Shown here piece after piece: positions 47,260-56,367 of a DNA stretch of 64,000 nt. Numbering within the stretch: position 1 is the first letter of the stretch; every line of letters begins with the position of its first letter. The position numbers were made by a program, and so were the translations under genes. The notes below the pieces were generated by a model. That model had not been told where the DNA came from, made no database searches, and saw only the letters and a list, made by a program, of their open reading frames with translations. Source of the DNA: Paenibacillus sp. RC334 (GTDB lineage: Bacteria > Bacillota > Bacilli > Paenibacillales > Paenibacillaceae); assembly GCF_030034735.1 (NCBI RefSeq), contig NZ_CP125370.1, positions 5,503,001-5,567,000 on the forward strand, read 5' to 3'.

Positions 47260-48564
47260 TTATTGTGCCGAGCCTAATTGCACCCATGCTTTTTCAATCT
47301 CAGCAACTGCCTGATCCTTGTTCATGTTGCCGCTGATATAAGCCTGCATCAGCTCACCAAATTTTTGATGGAACGTGTCCAGCGAGTAGTTGACAGACAG
47401 ATCACCAGACTTCGACGTTTTCAAAATGCTTTCCATTTCCTTAGGCATTTCCAGATCAGGAAGCGGCGCATCCTTGATTGGAGGAATGACCTTGGCTACC
47501 TGAGAGAACCAGTTCTTACCGTATTCCGAAGTGTACAGCCAGTTGAAAAATTCAATCGTCTCCTTGGCTACTTCCGAATCCTTGTTAATACGCAGCGCTT
47601 GGTCAGCACCGGTAATAATGACCGATTGATCAGCCTTGTCACTTACCGGATAGCCCATAATGCCAATCTTGAGGTCAGGATTAATCTTCTTGATCGCTTC
47701 CTCATCCCATGCGCCTTTCCCCGTCATAAACGCAGCTTTACCGGATGCAAAATCACTCACTTCCGCATTACTGTCCCGTTCCAGCGGCTTATCCGTGCCA
47801 TGCTTCACCGTCAAATCAATAAAGCTAAAGAAGTTGTTGTACAGCACCGGATAGTCCTTGATTTTCGCTTTGCCTGCAATAAAATCATTGACGAGCTGCT
47901 TCGGCTCTACACCTGCATCCTGCGCGGCGGCATCTACATAGTGCTGGAAGATGTGCTTCCATACCCACCACTCTTTATATGCATTTGCAAATGGTGTAAT
48001 GCCCTTCGCCTCAAGCTTGGTGACTGCGTCCTGCATTTCTGCAATCGTCTTCGGCGGGGAGGTTACCCCAGCCTTGGTAAGCAAATCCTTGTTGTAAATC
48101 AGCGTAAACAGGTTCCCCTTCACCGGGAAGCCCAGCACTTTGCCGTCACTGGAGCTCATATTCGCTCGAACGGCATCCGTCATGGCTGCCGCCAGCGGCT
48201 CATTCGTCAGATCGGCGCTATAATCAGCATACGTGTCGATATCGCCTCCTGCCGTGGTCTGGAATACATCTGGTGTACTGCCTGAGGCAATTTTGGATTT
48301 GAGAATGGTGTTATAGTCCGCCTGCATAATTTCCAGATTGATCTTCACATTTGGCTTGACCTTCTTATACTCTTCGATATACGCGTTAAAAGCATCGGTA
48401 TACTCCGGTGAGGCTGTGAACATATTTATTGTAACCGTTTTCAATTCTTCTTTGCCACCAGCATTCCCTTTCGCCGCATCTGAGTCGCCGCTGCTTCCGC
48501 ATCCGCTCAACAAACCGACCGTCAAAAGCAAACTGCCGGATAACGCCATCATCTTCTTTAACAT
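47260..48564 (-). CDS. Sugar ABC transporter solute-binding lipoprotein (CUT1)
   Basis: A 434-residue binding protein. The lipoprotein signal ends LLSGC with Cys22 as the lipid anchor; GGGGGAG precedes the ATG at 48564. The fold is that of family 1 sugar-binding proteins (MalE/UgpB type), with the signature GKAAFMTGKGAWDEEAI. It lies downstream of the sensor-regulator pair on the same strand, and the two matching CUT1 permease genes are divergent at 52.3-54.0 kb. No ATPase gene is nearby, so a shared MsmK-type ATPase is likely. Sugar specificity unknown. Confidence 0.93.
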   Translation of the reverse strand: MLKKMMALSGSLLLTVGLLSGCGSSGDSDAAKGNAGGKEELKTVTINMFTASPEYTDAFNAYIEEYKKVKPNVKINLEIMQADYNTILKSKIASGSTPDVFQTTAGGDIDTYADYSADLTNEPLAAAMTDAVRANMSSSDGKVLGFPVKGNLFTLIYNKDLLTKAGVTSPPKTIAEMQDAVTKLEAKGITPFANAYKEWWVWKHIFQHYVDAAAQDAGVEPKQLVNDFIAGKAKIKDYPVLYNNFFSFIDLTVKHGTDKPLERDSNAEVSDFASGKAAFMTGKGAWDEEAIKKINPDLKIGIMGYPVSDKADQSVIITGADQALRINKDSEVAKETIEFFNWLYTSEYGKNWFSQVAKVIPPIKDAPLPDLEMPKEMESILKTSKSGDLSVNYSLDTFHQKFGELMQAYISGNMNKDQAVAEIEKAWVQLGSAQ

Positions 48565-48670
48565 GGATACTCCCCCATTTATTCGTGATCAACGTCCATG
48601 CGCTCATTCTAAAAAATATAGTCCGATTTAAAAAGGCAGATTAGTGAAGCATTAAGGGTAAAAAAGTGGT

Positions 48671-48886
48671 TTATTGCAAGCTCACACGATACTCCGACGG
48701 TGACACCTGATAATAATTACGAAAAGCCTTGCTAAAATAATTCTTGTCCTTGTAGCCAAGCATATCGGAAATCTCTTGAATTTTCAGGCTGGAATCGCCT
48801 AGCAGCTCCTTCGCCTTGTCCATTCTGACCTTCTGCACATATTCGTGAATGCCGTAACCAAACTGCTGCTTGAACAGCTTCATCAA
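48671..48886 (-). CDS. C-terminal AraC domain fragment of the frame-broken response regulator
   Basis: A 71-residue open frame holding most of an AraC double helix-turn-helix (YGIHEYVQKVRMDKAKELLGD, then ISDMLGYKDKNYFSKAF). The coding frame is open further upstream to about 48985 (FDITEIKRHIDRYYFED...FLSREYL), so this is the displaced end of the regulator in the next entry and not a gene of its own. No ribosome binding site precedes it. Confidence 0.75.
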   Translation of the reverse strand: MMKLFKQQFGYGIHEYVQKVRMDKAKELLGDSSLKIQEISDMLGYKDKNYFSKAFRNYYQVSPSEYRVSLQ

Positions 48887-48897
48887 GTATTCCCGAC

Positions 48898-50331
48898 TTA
48901 AAAAATACGTTTCGGCAAAAAATGAAATTTTGATATCTTCAAAGTAATATCGGTCAATATGCCGTTTGATCTCCGTAATATCAAAGGGCTGACTCCCCCT
49001 TGAGCATGCTGAACCCCGGCAATGTAAAGCTCCAGCATCCGATGCAGCCGCTGTCCATACTGGCCAAAGTCCGTAAAGTCCGCAGCAATATCGCCCTCAG
49101 CCACGCTTTTTCTCTGTTCCCCCGAAGCCCCCTCCGGCTCAGACACAGATGCAGATACATATATGAATGCACCCGGCTCCGTAGCCGCTTCTCTCAGTAA
49201 AAAATGAAACTCGCCCATCATCCGATCTGCATCCTGCAAACGAAAAGCAGAGCCAGATGCCAACTGCTTCAGCAGGTCGTTTAGCAGTACCTTCGCCCGA
49301 TTCGCCTGGCCTGTCTGGGCATCCTTCTGGATCAACAGCAGCCGATCCGTCCACGACACTTCCTCTGGCATCATTTCCTGCCGGCGCACGGTATGGATGA
49401 CCGATGTCCCTGTCAGCTTCAATACGTCCGTGCTGTGGATATGCGCCTTGGCATCCGTATAAGCAGCTGCCAGATCCAGTATGTCCGTACAAGGCTTACC
49501 CACCCCCGCAGCTACCACCATGCCAAACAATCCATGCAGATTCGTCACCGCCTTCTGTGTCACTTGTGCCAGCAGAAGAGGCATATGTTCTTCCTGCCCC
49601 GGAGACAATGTGCAAATCGAAACGACCTCGCGCTCCCGTCTCGGATGAGGAAAGCTAAAGCAGCTCAGTCGCTCATCCGAAGTCTGAGCCATGACGTTCG
49701 TCACGGCAAAATCCATCAGATCGGTCTCCCCATGAAAACGTGTCATGCGGACCTCGTCCCTGTTCAGCAACCGCAGCACAATCACCCCAAAGTGGTTCCC
49801 CGGCTGATCTGCACCGATCAAGGGGAGTAACGCCGCATTTGCCTGTCTCTTAAAGCTACCGTCCAGAATGGACAAATATAGTTTCTCCTTGAGCTTCGGC
49901 AGCGACATATTCAGCGTAATGTTCTGGCTAATGAATTTGCTTTCGCTTTGCTTGCGGCTTTCCAATATATCTACCGCTGTGCGCAGCGCCTGATTCAATT
50001 CCTGCCGATTGATCGGCTTGAGCAAATAATCTACCACTCGGGATTGAATGGCTTGCCGTGTAAATTCAAAATCGTCATAGCCGCTAATGACAATCGTCAG
50101 CAGATTAGGATACACCTTCTCGATGGCACGAAGAAATTCGATACCGTTCAGCTCCGGCATTTTCATATCCACCATGACCACATCTATTGGGTGCCGTTCC
50201 AGCAGCTCCAGTCCAAGTCTGCCATTCGTCGCCTCAAACACCTGCCCGATGCCGAGGTTGTTCCAGTCTCCGACAATGCGAATAGCTTCGCGCAGCGGCT
50301 CCTCATCGTCAATGATCAATACGTTATACAT
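48898..50331 (-). CDS. YesN-type response regulator, N-terminal part of a frame-broken gene
   Basis: It starts at the ATG at 50331 (GGAGGAAG upstream). The receiver domain has D8/D9 and phosphoacceptor D55 (VVMVDMKMPE); a long linker region follows. After residue 444 (AQ at 49002-48997) the frame is wrong and ends at 48898 without a DNA-binding domain. Restoring one base in the C5 run at 48995-48999 (or the nearby GGG) joins it to the AraC domain of the previous entry and gives a regulator of about 550 residues. It overlaps the kinase gene by eight bases. Confidence 0.85.
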   Translation of the reverse strand: MYNVLIIDDEEPLREAIRIVGDWNNLGIGQVFEATNGRLGLELLERHPIDVVMVDMKMPELNGIEFLRAIEKVYPNLLTIVISGYDDFEFTRQAIQSRVVDYLLKPINRQELNQALRTAVDILESRKQSESKFISQNITLNMSLPKLKEKLYLSILDGSFKRQANAALLPLIGADQPGNHFGVIVLRLLNRDEVRMTRFHGETDLMDFAVTNVMAQTSDERLSCFSFPHPRREREVVSICTLSPGQEEHMPLLLAQVTQKAVTNLHGLFGMVVAAGVGKPCTDILDLAAAYTDAKAHIHSTDVLKLTGTSVIHTVRRQEMMPEEVSWTDRLLLIQKDAQTGQANRAKVLLNDLLKQLASGSAFRLQDADRMMGEFHFLLREAATEPGAFIYVSASVSEPEGASGEQRKSVAEGDIAADFTDFGQYGQRLHRMLELYIAGVQHAQGGVSPLILRRSNGILTDITLKISKFHFLPKRIF

Positions 50332-51373
50332 GACTACTTCCTCCCTGGGGGATGCGCATTTGGATTTCTGTTCCCGTTTCATCCGTATGTATGGATAGTC
50401 CCGCCTGATCTCCATACAACAGCTTCAATCGTGTATTCAGATTTTTTAAGCCGATATGCTCACTCTCCCGTTCCTCCCATTTCTCTTCGAACGAATCCAG
50501 CACCTGTCTAAGCTTATCCTCCGAGATCCCCGGGCCGTTGTCCCGGACTGTAATCGTGGCATCTGTAGAGCTGGATTCGGCTGAAATGACAATCAGAATA
50601 TCGCTTGATACCTTTTCCAGCGCATGCTTGATCGAATTTTCTACCAACGTTTGTACGGACAACCTCGGGATTCGCAGCTCCATCAGCGTGTCCTCCCACT
50701 CCAGCTCGATTCGCAGTCTTGTCCCGAACCTTGCCTTTTGCAATCCCATATACCGTTCAATATGCTGGAGTTCTTCGCGGGCAACCACGATATCCTTGCC
50801 GTTGATGGAATACCGCAGGGTTTGGGCCAACGCATCGACCATATCCGCCATATCGAACATCTCACGCTTTAATGCCTGTGTGGATATGGCTTGTAGCGCA
50901 TTGTACAGAAAATGGGGATTAATTTCAGCCTCCAGCGCCTTGAGTATAGCGTTTTTCTCGACCAGCTTCATTCGGTAGCGCTCATTAATTAATTCTTCGG
51001 TTCTTTGGACCATTTCGTTAAAATGCAGCGACAAATACGCAATCTCGTCATGGCCCTTCACAAGGGCAGTTGCCCCGAAGTCCCCGGTACTAAACCGCTT
51101 CATCTGGGTGGACAGCTTGTGTAAGGGACTAGTAATGGCATTCGAGGTCAGCGTTACCAAAATAATAGACACCCCTAAAAACAAAATCCCGATCACGTAG
51201 CTCCAATTTCGTGTCGTCGTAGCCGCTTCGTAAATTTGACGGTATGGGATCGGCTTGACGAGCCGCCAGCCTTCTTTTTTCCCGGCATCATACACGACCA
51301 GATACTCCTGGCTGCCGCTACTGTCCGACCATGTTACTCGTCCGCTCCCTCCCTGTCCAATCTGTGCCAGCAC
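50324..51373 (-). CDS. YesM-type sensor histidine kinase, C-terminal part of a frame-broken gene
   Basis: 349 codons from a formal GTG at 51373. It holds the end of the extracellular domain, a membrane segment (SYVIGILFLGVSIILVTLT), a HAMP linker, the phosphoacceptor motif INPHFLYN and a HATPase domain (LVENSIKHAL, RDNGPGIS). It continues the frame of the next entry after removal of one base in the C6 run at 51373-51378 (reading ...RMRDSG-VLAQIGQGG). Its stop overlaps the response regulator start. Confidence 0.85.
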   Translation of the reverse strand: MLAQIGQGGSGRVTWSDSSGSQEYLVVYDAGKKEGWRLVKPIPYRQIYEAATTTRNWSYVIGILFLGVSIILVTLTSNAITSPLHKLSTQMKRFSTGDFGATALVKGHDEIAYLSLHFNEMVQRTEELINERYRMKLVEKNAILKALEAEINPHFLYNALQAISTQALKREMFDMADMVDALAQTLRYSINGKDIVVAREELQHIERYMGLQKARFGTRLRIELEWEDTLMELRIPRLSVQTLVENSIKHALEKVSSDILIVISAESSSTDATITVRDNGPGISEDKLRQVLDSFEEKWEERESEHIGLKNLNTRLKLLYGDQAGLSIHTDETGTEIQMRIPQGGSSHV

Positions 51374-52154
51374 CCCCCGAGTCCCGCATTCGCTCGTATA
51401 ACGGAAGGCTGTCCACGTAAAAGGGAATACGTTCAGGACTTAGCAGCATGAGATGGTCCCCTTTGCCGAGTGGAATGTTCTTCATGATATCGTCCACAGC
51501 GCTCGTATTGTAATAAAAGGACAACACCGCCTGCGGGTGACGAGATGCAATCGACCTCAGCACCCGATGGTACGCCATAAAGCTGGCCTGTGGTGCTACA
51601 TACCCCATATCCGAGCGGGAACCCACAAAGGATTGAAACGATTCGTTGGCCGTGCTCGCCATCGCCTCCTTATACCAGGGCAGCTTGGGAATATCCGTGT
51701 TCATCCCTTGGCGCACCGTAATATTGTACGTCTCCCGGGTCACCACATAATATTGATGGCGATCTGCCACGTACAGATAAATAGCTTCCAGATCACTGCG
51801 GGAATAAAACATGCTGCGCAAGTAATTTTCAATGACCATTCGGGAAGCATAGTCCCGATTTTCATTCGCAATCGCGTTCATAATATCGTTATAACGAAGC
51901 TGCGGCAGGGCCAACTGCTGCATCCCCTCCAGATAATCCTCCAGGTTCTGATTAACCAGCAGCAGATTATTCGTTGTGCTGGCAATGCTATGATTCACCG
52001 ATTCTCTTTCAATCATCTGATAGGAGATAATCGTCAGCGAGCCTACCACCAGAATGATCACCGAGGTAAAAAGCAAAATAAGCTTGTTCACCAATTTTTG
52101 CGTTATTCGTCTCCACATGGATCTGAGAACTGCACCTGCTCGTTCTGGTATCAC
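51318..52154 (-). CDS. YesM-type sensor histidine kinase, N-terminal part of a frame-broken gene
   Basis: It starts at a GTG at 52154, ten bases after AAAGGGG; the open frame reaches 52184. It holds the first membrane segment (KLILLFTSVIILVVGSLTII) and about 240 residues of extracellular sensing domain, then loses frame at the C6 run 51373-51378. With the previous entry it would form a kinase of about 600 residues. The gene is divergent from the permease genes. Confidence 0.82.
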   Translation of the reverse strand: MIPERAGAVLRSMWRRITQKLVNKLILLFTSVIILVVGSLTIISYQMIERESVNHSIASTTNNLLLVNQNLEDYLEGMQQLALPQLRYNDIMNAIANENRDYASRMVIENYLRSMFYSRSDLEAIYLYVADRHQYYVVTRETYNITVRQGMNTDIPKLPWYKEAMASTANESFQSFVGSRSDMGYVAPQASFMAYHRVLRSIASRHPQAVLSFYYNTSAVDDIMKNIPLGKGDHLMLLSPERIPFYVDSLPLYERMRDSGGAGTDWTGRERTSNMVGQ

Positions 52155-52308
52155 GATAAAATCGCCCCTTTTGAAAGCGTACACATTTTTACCCTCAACT
52201 GTTTTCTTAAATCCATTGGTCCGGCCCCAGGGGCTATCCTATACTTTCATTATATCTCAAACGGCTTGGAACGAAAGATCGGAAAATGTTGAGAAAAAGA
52301 GGTGCGTT

Positions 52309-53205
52309 ATGCTGAAAAAAAGGGGAAGCCGGGGCGATAAGGGCAGTAAATTGGAGTTTGGCTTGTTCACACTGCCCGTAATCCTGTGCATTACGATTGC
52401 ATTTTATATTCCGTTTTTGATGACGATACGCTATTCCCTGACCAAGTGGAATGGAATATCCAAGCATCCGAAATTTGTAGGCCTGGATAATTTCAAACAA
52501 ATCCTGCTCGGAGACGCCAACTTCGCCCATGCGGCCTGGTTTACGGTCAAATATGCGATTTTGTACATTGTGCTGGTTAACGTGCTGGCTATCTTGCTGG
52601 CACTCGTCCTCGACATGAAGCTGAAAAGCTCGGCTTGGCTGCGGGCGGCCTTTTTTATCCCTTATATCCTCAGTCTCGTGATTGTCGGATTTATCTGGAA
52701 GTTTATCTTTATGCAGGGCTTTGAGTCACTGGGAAACAGCACAGGCTGGGGCATCTTCCAGCTCAGTTGGCTGGGGCAAGAAGGGCTCGCGTTTATTTCC
52801 ATTTTGGCGGTATCTATCTGGCAATCCATTGGCTTTTATATGGTCATTTACATTGCAGGCTTGCAGTCCGTACCGGAGGATCTGAAGGAAGCCGCTATTG
52901 TGGACGGAGCGGGGCCGATTCGGAGATTTTTCAGTATTACGCTGCCACTGCTGGCCCCTTCCATCACGATCTCGGTTTTCATGGCTCTGACCAACTCGAT
53001 CAAGGTGTTCGACGTCATTCTATCCCTGACTGGCGGCGGGCCGGGAGGTACAACATACAGTATTGCGTATGATATTTATCGGGACACGTTCCAGAACAAT
53101 CTGTACGGCTATGGAACAGCCAAAGCGTTATTATTATTCGTCGCAGTGCTGATCATTACGATCATCCAATTGTCTATTTTCAAACGCAGGGAGGTTGAAG
53201 CCTGA
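52309..53205 (+). CDS. CUT1 sugar ABC permease (MalF/UgpA type)
   Basis: A 298-residue membrane protein with six transmembrane segments and the EAA loop EAAIVDGAGPIRRFFSITLPLL that contacts the ATPase. The ATG at 52309 follows AGAGGTG; the longer open frame to 52054 runs into the kinase gene and is not real. It overlaps the next permease gene by one base, so the two form an operon. Confidence 0.93.
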   Translation: MLKKRGSRGDKGSKLEFGLFTLPVILCITIAFYIPFLMTIRYSLTKWNGISKHPKFVGLDNFKQILLGDANFAHAAWFTVKYAILYIVLVNVLAILLALVLDMKLKSSAWLRAAFFIPYILSLVIVGFIWKFIFMQGFESLGNSTGWGIFQLSWLGQEGLAFISILAVSIWQSIGFYMVIYIAGLQSVPEDLKEAAIVDGAGPIRRFFSITLPLLAPSITISVFMALTNSIKVFDVILSLTGGGPGGTTYSIAYDIYRDTFQNNLYGYGTAKALLLFVAVLIITIIQLSIFKRREVEA

Positions 53206-54035
53206 TGCAACGCAGACGTATGGGACGTATTTTGCTGGAAGCGGGCATGATTGTATTATCGCTGTTATTTTTGTATCCGCTGTTTCTTGCCATTAACAAT
53301 TCGTTCAAAAGCTTCGCTGAGGTCATGACCGACGTCATTGCGCTGCCCAAGCAGCTTTCGCTGGATAACTACGTATATGTATGGAAATTCATTAACTATC
53401 CACGCTTATTTCTGAATAACACGATCATTACCGTAGTCGGGCTAGCAGGTATCGTACTGGTATCCTCTATTGCCGCCTATAAGCTGGCACGGACCAAAAG
53501 CAAATGGAGTTCCGCAATCTACATGCTGTGCATTATGCCAATGTTAATCCCGTTTCAGTCCATTATGCTGACTGTCTTGCGACTCGCGAAAGACCTGCAT
53601 CTGGCGGACAGTACCTGGGGACTTGGCCTGCTGTATTGGGGCTTCGGCGCACCGCTGGCGGTGTTTATCTACCACGGGTTTGTCAAAGGGATTCCCAACG
53701 AGATTGACGAAAGCGCCAAGATCGACGGAGCCTCAGGCTTCCGGCTTTTCTTTTCGGTGATTTTCCCCTTGCTAAAATCCGTCACCGCCACCATTGTGAT
53801 CATCGACGTGATGTGGATTTGGAACGACTTTCTGCTGCCCCTGCTCATGGTTAACGGCTCACCCAGCACCAAAACGCTTACGCTGGCGGCCTATACCTTC
53901 GTCGGACAGTATACGTCAGACTGGCAGTATGCCATGACAGCAATGGTGATGGCTGTGCTGCCTTCCATCGTCGTATTTATTTTCCTGCAAAAATACATCG
54001 TCAAAGGTGTTGTCGCGGGAGCGGTCAAAGGCTGA
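53205..54035 (+). CDS. CUT1 sugar ABC permease (MalG/UgpE type)
   Basis: A 276-residue membrane protein with six transmembrane segments and an EAA-like loop DESAKIDGASGFRLFFSVIFPLL. It pairs with the upstream permease and with the binding protein at 47.3-48.6 kb. GGGAGG in the end of the upstream gene serves as its ribosome binding site. Confidence 0.94.
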   Translation: MQRRRMGRILLEAGMIVLSLLFLYPLFLAINNSFKSFAEVMTDVIALPKQLSLDNYVYVWKFINYPRLFLNNTIITVVGLAGIVLVSSIAAYKLARTKSKWSSAIYMLCIMPMLIPFQSIMLTVLRLAKDLHLADSTWGLGLLYWGFGAPLAVFIYHGFVKGIPNEIDESAKIDGASGFRLFFSVIFPLLKSVTATIVIIDVMWIWNDFLLPLLMVNGSPSTKTLTLAAYTFVGQYTSDWQYAMTAMVMAVLPSIVVFIFLQKYIVKGVVAGAVKG

Positions 54036-54105
54036 GTACAAAGTGGCGATACCTGGCGAATTTAAAAAGCCGACGTATACGAGTATATGAAGCCAGATAG
54101 CCAAA

Positions 54106-54140
54106 AAGAGGACTTGCGTGTTGTTTGCGCAAGTCCTCTT
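54106..54140. terminator. Bidirectional terminator
   Basis: AAGAGGACTTGCG (54106-54118) pairs perfectly with CGCAAGTCCTCTT (54128-54140). It lies between the convergent permease operon and the chemoreceptor gene. Confidence 0.85.
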
Positions 54141-54170
54141 GGTTTCAGTCTGGATGCCCGGAAGACTCTG

Positions 54171-56009
54171 TTATCTAACACTTCCCGCTAAGGAAGCGGG
54201 ATGAATCGGTGTATCCGAAATTGAAATTCTATCCATAGATGTACGTCTGGTGGACGTGCCGCGCCCGCCATTCGTATCCTTTGGATGAGTCGAAGCCGAG
54301 GCCCTGTTCTCGTCTGCATCGTTTGTAATGCGGAAATGCTGTATTTCCGACATTAGCTGGGCAGCCATATGACGCAGCGAATCGGCAGAATCTGCGATGA
54401 CCTTCATAGAAGCGAGCTGCTCCTCGCACACAGCCGCAGCCGACTCCGATTCCTCTGCAATCTCACTGGACAAGCCTACCAGCTTTTGCTCCGAGTCCAG
54501 CAGTTGCCCGGTAATGGCAGACAATTCTTCGGTCGCAGCCGACACCTCCTGCGTATGCTCAGCGACCGTTTGTACTGCTTCATGTACTTTGCTAAACGTC
54601 TGCCCGGTGCGATGAATCAGATCTGTTCCAGCCTCAACCTCGCTGGAGCCTTTCTGGATCGAGTCCACGGCCTGGTTCACTGTATCCGCCATGGCGTCCA
54701 TAAAGACAGCAATCTGCTGGGATGCTTGACCTGTCTGTTCCGCCAGCTTCTTCACTTCACCCGCCACGACAGCAAAGCCCTTACCCGATTCCCCGGCTCT
54801 GGCCGCTTCAATGGAGGCGTTCAATGACAGCAAATTGGTTTGCTTGGCGATATCGCGAATGAACTGCGTTACACTTTGGATTCTCTTCGATTGCTCGCCC
54901 AAGTCCTGAATGACCTTGACCGAGTCCTTCATCGTATCCTGAATATGGCGCATCTGCATAACCGTTTCCTCCAGGTCTGCATTGCCGCGCTCTGTCTCGT
55001 GAATCGCCCGCTCGGACAGCTCTGCGGTAATGGATGCGGATTGGGCAATCTTTTGAACGCCTTCTGCGCTTTCCTTGACCGCCTGCTGGTTTTCACGATT
55101 TCGCTCAACCTGATTGCCCGCCGAATCATGGATTCCCTGTACCGTCTCCGCCATCTGCCGTGTACCTTCCGCCACCTGTCCGGAGCCATTGGACAGCTCA
55201 CCCGAAGCCAGCGTAACTCCCTGTGCGTTTTGATAGATCACTTGCAGCAGCGAACGAAGCTGGCGTTTCATATCGTTAAAGCTCTGCGCCATTTCACCAA
55301 TTTCATCTTTCTGCCGAATTTGAATATCCTCCTGTGTCAGATCCCCTTCTGCAATACGCCGCGCAGCTTGAGCCACCTGAACCACCGGACGGGCAATCAT
55401 ACGGGTGATTACATACGCCAATACGATCCCGATTACCAGTGCAAGCGCCATCGCAATGATAATCATCGTCTGTACATATTGAAGCTTCTCACCCTGCTCG
55501 ACTTGGGATTGATTCAGTAGGTCCATCTGGTATTGCTCCATGACCTGTGACTGCTGCTCCAGTGCAAGTGCCATCGGCTTACATTTTTCCTCCACTAATC
55601 TCGTGTAGGTCGAGACATCCCCCTGCTGCTTATATGAGGTAATTTCCTTTACGATATCTGCATATTCAGCCTCCATCTGCTGGAGCTTTGCTGCCATTTG
55701 CTTGGGCTTGTCCAGTGCTGGCGTTGATTGCAGCTTCTTCATGGTCGTTGCAAAGGTTTCGCGTGCTTTCAGATAACTGTTCATTTCATCCTGATCGCCA
55801 GTCACCAGATACCCGCGAAAATACTTAGTCTGGCTCGCAGCATCATACTGCAATTCTTTAATAATCAAAATTTTATCGACTCTGTCATCAATCATGCTTT
55901 GATAAGATGTATGTAAAGACGAAGTAGCATACTCACCAATAACGCCCACAACCAATGTAAGCAATAATACGGCTGCAAAACTAATGGATAGTTTTTTACC
56001 AATCTTCAT
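54171..56009 (-). CDS. Methyl-accepting chemotaxis protein
   Basis: A 612-residue chemoreceptor: membrane segment 1 (about 8-28), a four-helix-bundle sensor of about 155 residues, membrane segment 2 (about 187-207), HAMP ([22 protein letters not shown]) and a long cytoplasmic signalling domain. The hairpin tip [33 protein letters not shown] contacts CheA/CheW. It ends in a Ser/Thr/Arg-rich tail without a clear tethering motif. It is monocistronic; the ligand is unknown. Confidence 0.95.
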   Translation of the reverse strand: MKIGKKLSISFAAVLLLTLVVGVIGEYATSSLHTSYQSMIDDRVDKILIIKELQYDAASQTKYFRGYLVTGDQDEMNSYLKARETFATTMKKLQSTPALDKPKQMAAKLQQMEAEYADIVKEITSYKQQGDVSTYTRLVEEKCKPMALALEQQSQVMEQYQMDLLNQSQVEQGEKLQYVQTMIIIAMALALVIGIVLAYVITRMIARPVVQVAQAARRIAEGDLTQEDIQIRQKDEIGEMAQSFNDMKRQLRSLLQVIYQNAQGVTLASGELSNGSGQVAEGTRQMAETVQGIHDSAGNQVERNRENQQAVKESAEGVQKIAQSASITAELSERAIHETERGNADLEETVMQMRHIQDTMKDSVKVIQDLGEQSKRIQSVTQFIRDIAKQTNLLSLNASIEAARAGESGKGFAVVAGEVKKLAEQTGQASQQIAVFMDAMADTVNQAVDSIQKGSSEVEAGTDLIHRTGQTFSKVHEAVQTVAEHTQEVSAATEELSAITGQLLDSEQKLVGLSSEIAEESESAAAVCEEQLASMKVIADSADSLRHMAAQLMSEIQHFRITNDADENRASASTHPKDTNGGRGTSTRRTSMDRISISDTPIHPASLAGSVR

Positions 56010-56248
56010 TCTAAAATATCTCCTTTGTATGGGACAATTTTCTTAGGTCTAATGAGTTATTATACGCCTATTTGTCATTTGAAGCAGTTAAATATAATTC
56101 GTAAGTTTCAATTATTGAAATACAACTTTTCAGGTATGATACGGCACCCAATAACATATAGATCACTTCCTTTTGTTCATTTTTTCTCCCCTTTCCTTAC
56201 AGCCTCCCTTGACATTTCCCTTCATTAATGATTTACTGATTTTATTAT

Positions 56249-56263
56249 TCGTAATTATTACGA
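56249..56263 (+). promoter_or_regulatory. Zur box
   Basis: TCGTAATTATTACGA is identical to the Bacillus subtilis Zur operator consensus (TCGTAAT-N-ATTACGA). It lies about 105 bases upstream of the CobW/YciC-type GTPase gene. The rest of the 56010-56367 gap has no gene. Confidence 0.85.
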
Positions 56264-56367
56264 TTAAAAGAAACCGACAAGGATAGCATTGTAGCTTCCC
56301 TATCTGACATTGTAGCCACTACAACACAATCAGCATTTCATGAACACTTTCGAAGGGATGAGTGATT

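Noticed and set aside
47278..48285. A 335-codon + strand open frame opposite the sugar-binding protein gene
   Set aside because: Antisense to a clear lipoprotein gene and rich in residues typical of reversed coding sequence.
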